From Acetobacterium sp. KB-1 (lineage in GTDB: Bacteria; Bacillota; Clostridia; Eubacteriales; Eubacteriaceae), in contig NZ_CP030040.1 of NCBI RefSeq assembly GCF_003260995.1, positions 352,978 through 416,977 on the forward strand: 64,000 bases of DNA, in the 5' to 3' direction. The notes beneath the pieces are model-generated. The model ran no database searches and had not been told where the DNA came from. It saw only the letters and a list, made by a program, of their open reading frames with translations. Both the position numbers and the translations under genes were made by a program. Shown here one piece after another: positions 59,857-64,000 of the stretch. Positions within the stretch are counted from its first letter, which is position 1. Every line of letters starts with the position of its first letter.

Positions 59857-59882
59857 CCCCAGCGTTAGGTTCACTTAATTTA
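59857..59882 (+). repeat. Boundary motif copy
   Basis: CCAGCGTTAGGTTCACTTAA, a divergent copy of the boundary motif, is followed directly by the AAAGGAGA ribosome binding site of the flavodoxin fragment. Confidence 0.5.
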
Positions 59883-59895
59883 AAGGAGAAACGAT

Positions 59896-60057
59896 ATGGA
59901 AAATGAGAATCGCCCAGTTATTGTCTTTTTTTCAAAAGACGGAAATACCAGAAGCGGTGCAAAGCGCTTAAATGAGCGTCTTGGTGGTAAGATCATTGAA
60001 CTGCGGGAACAGAAAAACGGGAATGTTTTGCAGGCATTGGTTTTATCCAAAAGGTGA
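59896..60057 (+). pseudogene. N-terminal fragment of a flavodoxin-like protein
   Basis: Frame of 53 residues from ATG 59896 with AAAGGAGA. It has the flavodoxin start VIVFFSKDGNTRSGAKRLNE (FMN phosphate loop) and GGKIIELREQKNGNVLQAL, then ends early. The remaining two thirds of the fold are missing. Confidence 0.65.
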
Positions 60058-60182
60058 TTTGATTTTTTTCAGCACGCCCTCAAGAAATTTAAATGACAAT
60101 CGTGTGCGATTACAAGAAGGTTAAGCACATGCCCAGTGTTCAATCCAAACCAGATCGACAAAAGGATAATGAGGAGCAAAAA

Positions 60183-60674
60183 ATGAAGATTAGACATACG
60201 CAAATTGAAGATATCCCGGGGATTGAAGAAATTTACAGCCATGCCCGCACCATGATGGCCGCGATGGGCAATCCCCATCAATGGGTTGATGGTTATCCCC
60301 AACCAAGCCTGATTGAAGATGACATCAAAAAGCAGATCAGTTATGTCTGTGAAGTTGACGGTCGGATCGAGGCGGTGTTTGTGCTGCTACGGGAAGGCGA
60401 TCCTGACTATAACCGGATTTTTGACGGACAGTGGCGAAATGATGACCCGTACGTTGCCATCCATCGGGTGGCCAGTGCCGGCAATGTGGCCGGACTAACC
60501 AGGGCGATTTTTGACTGGTGCGAAAAAATCTGTACCAATATCCGGATTGATACCCATCGGGACAATCGGATCATGCAACGTGTCCTCACTAAAAATGGTT
60601 TTACTTATTGCGGTCTGATTTATCTCAAGAGTGGGGCTGAACGGCTGGCCTATCAGCGTGTCGGCAAGAAGTGA
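60183..60674 (+). CDS. GNAT family N-acetyltransferase
   Basis: Protein of 163 residues with the GNAT fold: MKIRHTQIEDIPGIEEIY at the start, central beta strands (YVAIHRVAS), an altered acetyl-CoA stretch (GLTRAIFDWC), and IDTHRDNRIMQRVLTKNGF, the typical last motif. Substrate unknown. The ATG at 60183 has AATGAGGAG upstream; a longer frame from 60093 runs back through the flavodoxin remnant and is unlikely. Confidence 0.85.
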   Translation: MKIRHTQIEDIPGIEEIYSHARTMMAAMGNPHQWVDGYPQPSLIEDDIKKQISYVCEVDGRIEAVFVLLREGDPDYNRIFDGQWRNDDPYVAIHRVASAGNVAGLTRAIFDWCEKICTNIRIDTHRDNRIMQRVLTKNGFTYCGLIYLKSGAERLAYQRVGKK

Positions 60675-60716
60675 GACCTGGTCGGGAGCGTCGCCACCAG
60701 GCCTACTTCAGGCACC

Positions 60717-60738
60717 AAGGCCAGGAACGCTTAACGCT
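60717..60738 (+). repeat. Boundary motif copy
   Basis: AGGCCAGGAACGCTTAACGC lies at the stop codon of the intact CMD gene. The 40 bp before it (GGGAGCGTCGCCACCAGG) match the DNA beside the truncated CMD gene at 50768. Confidence 0.6.
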
Positions 60739-61141
60739 TGCCAGGAGCCGGCTGGTCATGGGGGAGTGCGTCACGGTTGGCAAAGACTTTTTTGGCAACT
60801 GCAACGGCGTTTAAAACTTTCGGAAATCCGGTGTAGGGGATACATTGAATAAAAGCTTCAATAATTTTCTCTGGTAGAATCCCGACATTTAAGGCACCAT
60901 TAATATGTACGTCCAGCTGAGGTTCACAGCCGCCAGCGGTCAGCAGGCTGGTGATGGTGATCAGTTCCCGTTCCGCAAGGGTCAGCTCCGGCCGGGGGTA
61001 GATATCGCCAAAGGCGAATTCGATAATGTAATTGCCCAGGTCGGGCGCGATTGTTTTAAGTGATTCGATCACTTTTTCGCCGCCAACTCCATCAATTTTT
61101 CTTAACTGCTCGATGCCAATTTGATAACGTGTTTGATCCAT
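60731..61141 (-). CDS. Carboxymuconolactone decarboxylase (CMD) family protein
   Basis: Protein of 136 residues with the CMD helical fold (GVGGEKVIESL, ELTLAERELITITSLLTAGG, DVHINGALNVG). The AhpD-type Cys-x2-Cys pair is not present: only GGCEPQLDVH. So a role like gamma-carboxymuconolactone decarboxylase or an unassigned stress function is more likely than disulfide reduction. ATG 61141 with GGAGG; it is divergent from the MerR gene and has a MerR-type promoter. Confidence 0.85.
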   Translation of the reverse strand: MDQTRYQIGIEQLRKIDGVGGEKVIESLKTIAPDLGNYIIEFAFGDIYPRPELTLAERELITITSLLTAGGCEPQLDVHINGALNVGILPEKIIEAFIQCIPYTGFPKVLNAVAVAKKVFANRDALPHDQPAPGKR

Positions 61142-61172
61142 TGTAATTACCTCCAAAATTCTTTATACTATC

Positions 61173-61203
61173 AGTATAGTGCTTAGACTATGCTCTAAGT
61201 CAA
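61173..61203 (-). promoter_or_regulatory. MerR-type promoter with 19-bp spacer
   Basis: On the minus strand TTGACT (61198-61203) and TATACT (61173-61178) are 19 bp apart. The spacer holds a dyad, CTTAGA-6-TCTAAG (61182-61199). A long spacer with dyad is the hallmark of MerR-activated promoters. It drives the CMD gene and is adjacent to the MerR gene. Confidence 0.8.
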
Positions 61204-61225
61204 CCCTCTTTTTGAAAGGCTTTAT

Positions 61226-61597
61226 ATGATTATCAGCGAAATGGCCCAACTGACCAAGATCAGTGAATATACCCTGCGATATTATGAAAAGAAGGAATTG
61301 ATTACCGTTTCCCGTGATGCCCGGGGTCGACGCAATTATGATGAAAACGATATTGAATGGATTCGTTTCATAAAACGACTAAAAGAGACCGGGATGCCGC
61401 TGCGAGAGATCAAAAAATATTCCGATTTGAGAGCCGAAGGCGATCAGACCATCCCCGAACGACTGGCGATGCTTGAAGCCCACCGCTTATTCGTTGTTGC
61501 GGAACAGCAAAAATGGGCTCAAAATCTTTGTAACCTTGATGCAAAAATAGAGTATTATGCTACAATACCGTTAACTACTGATAAAACAAAATTTTAG
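61226..61597 (+). CDS. MerR family transcriptional regulator
   Basis: Protein of 123 residues. The winged helix is at the N-terminus (MAQLTKISEYTLRYYEKKEL), followed by a coiled-coil dimer helix (LEAHRLFVVAEQQKW). There is no metal-binding Cys pattern, so the inducer is probably organic. It should activate the divergent CMD promoter and perhaps the VOC gene that follows after 19 bp. Confidence 0.9.
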   Translation: MIISEMAQLTKISEYTLRYYEKKELITVSRDARGRRNYDENDIEWIRFIKRLKETGMPLREIKKYSDLRAEGDQTIPERLAMLEAHRLFVVAEQQKWAQNLCNLDAKIEYYATIPLTTDKTKF

Positions 61598-61616
61598 ATT
61601 TAAAAAGGAGAAAGTT

Positions 61617-61976
61617 ATGAAGTTTTCATGGGTAACAGTCACCGTCAAAGATATGGATGAATCGATCCGGTTTTATACCGATATTGTGGGATTGACGGTG
61701 GACAGCCGCAGGCTGGCCGGGCCAGATCTTGAACTGGCTTTTTTAGGGGATGGCGAAACCAAGCTGGAACTGATTTACAATAAGACCATCCCGGCGACGA
61801 GCATTGACGCCAACATTTCACTGGGATTTGAAGTCGTCTCACTGGAGCAAACGATGGCAGAATTAGAAGAAAAAGGTATCCAGCACAGCGTTCCGTTTCA
61901 GCCCGCACCGCAGATCAGGTACCTCTTTATCAGCGACCCCAATGGGCTTAAGATTCAGCTGCTGGAGCACCTGTAA
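61617..61976 (+). CDS. VOC/glyoxalase family protein
   Basis: Protein of 119 residues with two beta-alpha-beta3 VOC modules (VTVKDMDESIRFYTDIVGLT and FISDPNGLKIQLLEHL). Glu in the last motif and other possible metal ligands are present. Family roles include glyoxalase, dioxygenase and fosfomycin or bleomycin resistance; the role here is open. AAAAGGAGAAAG before the ATG. Co-transcribed with the MerR gene. A remnant of a second copy lies at 51193-51236. Confidence 0.88.
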   Translation: MKFSWVTVTVKDMDESIRFYTDIVGLTVDSRRLAGPDLELAFLGDGETKLELIYNKTIPATSIDANISLGFEVVSLEQTMAELEEKGIQHSVPFQPAPQIRYLFISDPNGLKIQLLEHL

Positions 61977-61995
61977 AATACCTCAAAAGAAGCAG

Positions 61996-62133
61996 ATGAT
62001 GAAGCAATTTGAAAAAAACCAAAATAACTGTGTCCATCCATTCATAGAAAATATCAACACCGTTAATAGGCTGTATAATCAACCGATGGAGCTTATTTTT
62101 GATCAAGAGAACATATATCTGATTCCAGCATAA
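61996..62133 (+). CDS. Doubtful small ORF, 45 aa
   Basis: ATG ATG at 61996 opens a 45-residue frame (MMKQFEKNQNNCVHPFIENI...) directly after the VOC stop. GAAGCAG is a weak ribosome binding site. No family recognised; it may not be expressed. Confidence 0.2.
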   Translation: MMKQFEKNQNNCVHPFIENINTVNRLYNQPMELIFDQENIYLIPA

Positions 62134-62184
62134 AATTGCAACAAGCTTATATTTCGATAAGATAAAGAAGGAGGCCACTCAGTC

Positions 62185-62989
62185 ATGATTAAATCAACTT
62201 TCAAAGGTACGATCATTTCAATCCAACCCCGTATCCGTCTAACGAGGTCCTTCGATGAAGCCTCTCATACCTACCTCGGCTACGCCATTAAGTTAGAAGG
62301 GGAACTCGATGGCGTGGAAACGACTTTTTCCATCGGTATCGGCAAAGCCGCCCATACCAAACATCAATTCAAAATCAATGACATCATCTCAGGTGAATGC
62401 GTCCCAGTTCCTGATCCTGATATGGAACCGGTTGACTATTATAAAGTCTCAAAGCTTAGTGTTATCGCTAAAGGATCTCAGGTGAATGCGTCCCAGTTCC
62501 TGATCCTGATATGGAACCGGTTGACTATTATAAAGTCTCAAAGCTTAGTGTTATCGCTAAAGGATCTCAGGTGAATGCGTCCCAGTTCCTGATCCTGATA
62601 TGGAACCGGTTGACTATTATAAAGTCTCAAAGCTTAGTGTTATCGCTAAAGGCGAACCGGGCAGTACATCGTCGCCCTGGGAACTGGTGCCACCGTTGCT
62701 GGAAGTTTACAGAGAAAGAGGACACCGCAGACTGGCGGCAAGAACCTATGATACGAAGTGTCGCAGTTGTATGTGGGGGTGTAGAATGCCAGTTGAGATC
62801 ATTGTTGATAATTGGAATTCAAGAGGGCGGAGAAAGTATCGGTTTGAGACGTTCTGCTATGGTCCTTTAAGTTGCAAGCTGTATAAGCCTGGACCTAACC
62901 GTAAGGTGGAAGGTCGGAATGGTATGGTGTACGTTGAGGAAGATTGGGTAGACCAGATGGCCGTAGAGCATCGCGGAGAAGATGAGTAG
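62185..62989 (+). pseudogene. Conserved hypothetical protein broken by an 89-bp tandem triplication
   Basis: The 5' part reads MIKSTFKGTIISIQPRIRLT to DPDMEPVDYYKVSKLSVIAKG. After three 89-bp repeats the frame can resume as EPGSTSSPWELVPPLLEVYR and end in a Cys-containing domain (TKCRSCMWGCRMPVEII, FETFCYGP, EEDWVDQMAVEHRGEDE). Because 2 x 89 is not a multiple of three, the extra copies break the frame. Removing them gives one continuous protein of 208 residues. Function is unknown; the Cys-x2-Cys-x3-Cys group suggests a metal site. AAGGAGG lies before the start. Confidence 0.75.
62386..62652. repeat. Tandem triplication, 89-bp unit, inside a gene
   Basis: Three exact copies of an 89-bp unit begin at 62386, 62475 and 62564 (each starting ATCTCAGGTGAATGCG). 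The junction AAAGG/ATCTC is formed between the end and start of the unit. No IS end is present here. Confidence 0.95.
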
Positions 62990-63007
62990 GTAGGTGATGA
63001 AAATAAG

Positions 63008-63592
63008 ATGACAAATCAACTGATAATAAATTCTCTAAGTGCGTACATTGATGAAATAGAAAAGTTTCCATCCTCTGAATTTTTATATAGGGGAGAGGCT
63101 AAAGAATATCGAGAACGAACTTCATCGGCATTACGCCAGTATAAAGGTACATTTTATGATACGAAGGAGTATCCATTTAGCATAATGCTAGATGACTTTT
63201 ATAGAGAGGTAACACCGGTTTTATCGAACGTCGAACATGAAAACTTTATTGCATTTGCTCAGCATTATGGCATACCAACCCCTTTAATTGATGTAACAAA
63301 ATCTCCATTAGTAGCGCTCTATTTTGCATGCCAAAATGAAACTGAAGAAAATGGTTATGTATATCTATTTGAAGATAATTATATAGACATTACGAAAATA
63401 ATTCAGAAATATCCAAACCAGAATGTACTTGAAGAACTATTTGTTAATAATGAAAAGGACTTTTTGAGTTTGCTTCCAGTACTTGAAAAATACTATAAAA
63501 CCAATAAAACTGACTTCGATACAAATCTATCTAACCTTCTGAAAGATTATCATCATTACTTTAGTGAAACTATTTGGATAGGCTATACTTAA
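63008..63592 (+). pseudogene. FRG domain protein, probably truncated by an IS
   Basis: Frame of 194 residues with the FRG motifs that name the family: FLYRGEAKEYRERTSSALRQ at the N-terminus, then FAQHYGIPTPLIDVTKSPLV and ALYFACQN. FRG domains occur in toxin/defence-related proteins of unknown activity. The frame stops at YT just where an IS3-type end (TGGACAGATTTACTAAGG) begins, so its C-terminus is probably lost. AGGTGATG precedes the ATG. A/T-rich like the SIR2 and HEPN genes. Confidence 0.65.
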
Positions 63593-63649
63593 CTGGACAG
63601 ATTTACTAAGGTCATATAAACTAAATCCATAAAATGAAGGAGAACCAAT

Positions 63650-63934
63650 ATGACCAGAAGAGAACGCCGAATTTTTACAGATGAATTTAAAAATCAGGTC
63701 GTCCAATTATATTTAAACGGAAAACCCAGACATGAAATTATTAAGGAGTATGAATTGTCAGCTTCAGCCTTTGATCGTTGGGTGAAACAGCATCAAAACT
63801 CCGGATCATTTAAAGAAAAAGACAACCGCAGTGATGAAGAAAACGAGTTAATCAAATTGCGCAAAGAAGTCCAACAATTAAAAATGGAAAACGACATCCT
63901 AAAGCAAGCAGCGCTGATCATAGGACGAAAGTAG
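63650..63934 (+). CDS. IS3-family transposase OrfA
   Basis: Protein of 94 residues: a helix-turn-helix (FTDEFKNQVVQLYLNGKPRH, then YELSASAFDRWVK) and a leucine zipper (ENELIKLRKEVQQLKMENDI). It binds the IS ends and joins OrfB by -1 frameshifting. AAGGAGAA before the ATG. Confidence 0.9.
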   Translation: MTRRERRIFTDEFKNQVVQLYLNGKPRHEIIKEYELSASAFDRWVKQHQNSGSFKEKDNRSDEENELIKLRKEVQQLKMENDILKQAALIIGRK

Positions 63935-64000
63935 AAGTCATCCAAGCGAATCAAGACAGATACTCGGTATCAGCAATGTGTAAAGTCCTAAAAATAACAC
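63928..64000 (+). CDS. IS3-family transposase OrfB, N-terminal piece
   Basis: In the -1 frame of OrfA the sequence reads KVEVIQANQDRYSVSAMCKV to the window edge, the usual first helix of IS3 OrfB (YSVSAMCKVL). No own ribosome binding site. The catalytic domain lies outside the window. Confidence 0.75.

Larger units (their letters stand above)
63594..64000 (+). mobile_element. IS3-family element, 5' part, runs off the window
   Basis: TGGACAGATTTACTAAGG at 63594 looks like the left terminal repeat, followed 56 bp on by orfA and an overlapping orfB. The right end and target duplication lie outside the window. It differs in sequence from the IS at 57570. Confidence 0.7.

Noticed and set aside
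49350..60738. Calling the 49-61 kb region a true integron
   Set aside because: Some copies contain GTTRRRY and there is one attC-like inverted repeat, but complete R''-L''-L'-R' folds are not visible, no integrase gene is in the window, and genes lie on both strands.
62386..62652. CRISPR or protein-repeat region
   Set aside because: Units are contiguous and 89 bp long, so they do not keep the reading frame and have no spacers.

Overview
The window looks like a chromosomal segment of an anaerobic, low-to-moderate GC Firmicute of the Clostridia, most like an acetogen of the Acetobacterium/Eubacteriaceae type. The evidence is the gene set: anaerobic sulfite reductase (asrABC), hybrid cluster protein, flavodiiron protein, LL-diaminopimelate aminotransferase, an [Fe-S] enoate reductase, CIRCE-controlled htpG, GlpP antitermination and AGGAGG-type ribosome binding sites. 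The genus is an inference. No rRNA, tRNA or CRISPR array was seen.

Layout. 1-6.2 kb: a partial membrane protein, an orphan gene and two tandem paralogous chemoreceptors. 6.2-12.7 kb: DUF815 AAA+ ATPase, beta-CASP metallo-hydrolase, a MocR regulator with the AzlCD exporter, and a MORN lipoprotein. 12.7-16.3 kb: lysine/DAP genes (TrmB regulator, lysA-like, dapL). 16.4-24.7 kb: htpG behind CIRCE, an ABC-F protein behind tandem hairpins, a MalT-like regulator and a flavodiiron protein. 24.9-29.5 kb (minus strand): asrABC and hcp, a redox/nitrosative-stress and sulfite block. 29.8-32.3 kb: a DUF2974-GAF protein and a HAD hydrolase. 32.4-39.9 kb: glpP, then a 22-bp perfect hairpin-terminator, then an operon of L-xylulokinase-like kinase, SDR, GlpA-like and GlpB-like flavoproteins, DUF1667 protein and class II aldolase, probably a polyol/ketose pathway switched by antitermination. 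40-48.8 kb: an acidic repeat protein, an exported ferritin-like protein, an exonuclease, a DUF3089 lipoprotein, an EAL protein, and LysR plus an enoate reductase.

48.9-64 kb is a different kind of DNA: short genes, many broken, in both orientations, with defence and toxin-antitoxin content (SIR2-like, HEPN-like, Phd-Doc, AbiE remnants, type I R-M remnants, FRG domain), IS3-family elements and duplicated modules. A short motif close to TGCCAGG-n-ACACTTAACTTA recurs at least nine times at gene boundaries, always in the same orientation. This looks like a cassette-type accessory array, although no integrase is present in the window.

Two further patterns deserve attention. A family of short elements with GTACCGA(C/T)-AATTGTT inverted ends is scattered through 14.8-27.9 kb. 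Three exact tandem triplications with periods of 88, 88 and 89 bp occur within 5 kb; two sit on the two ends of one IS and one breaks a gene. Collapsing them restores a normal IS and a normal ORF, so they are either very recent events or assembly artefacts.
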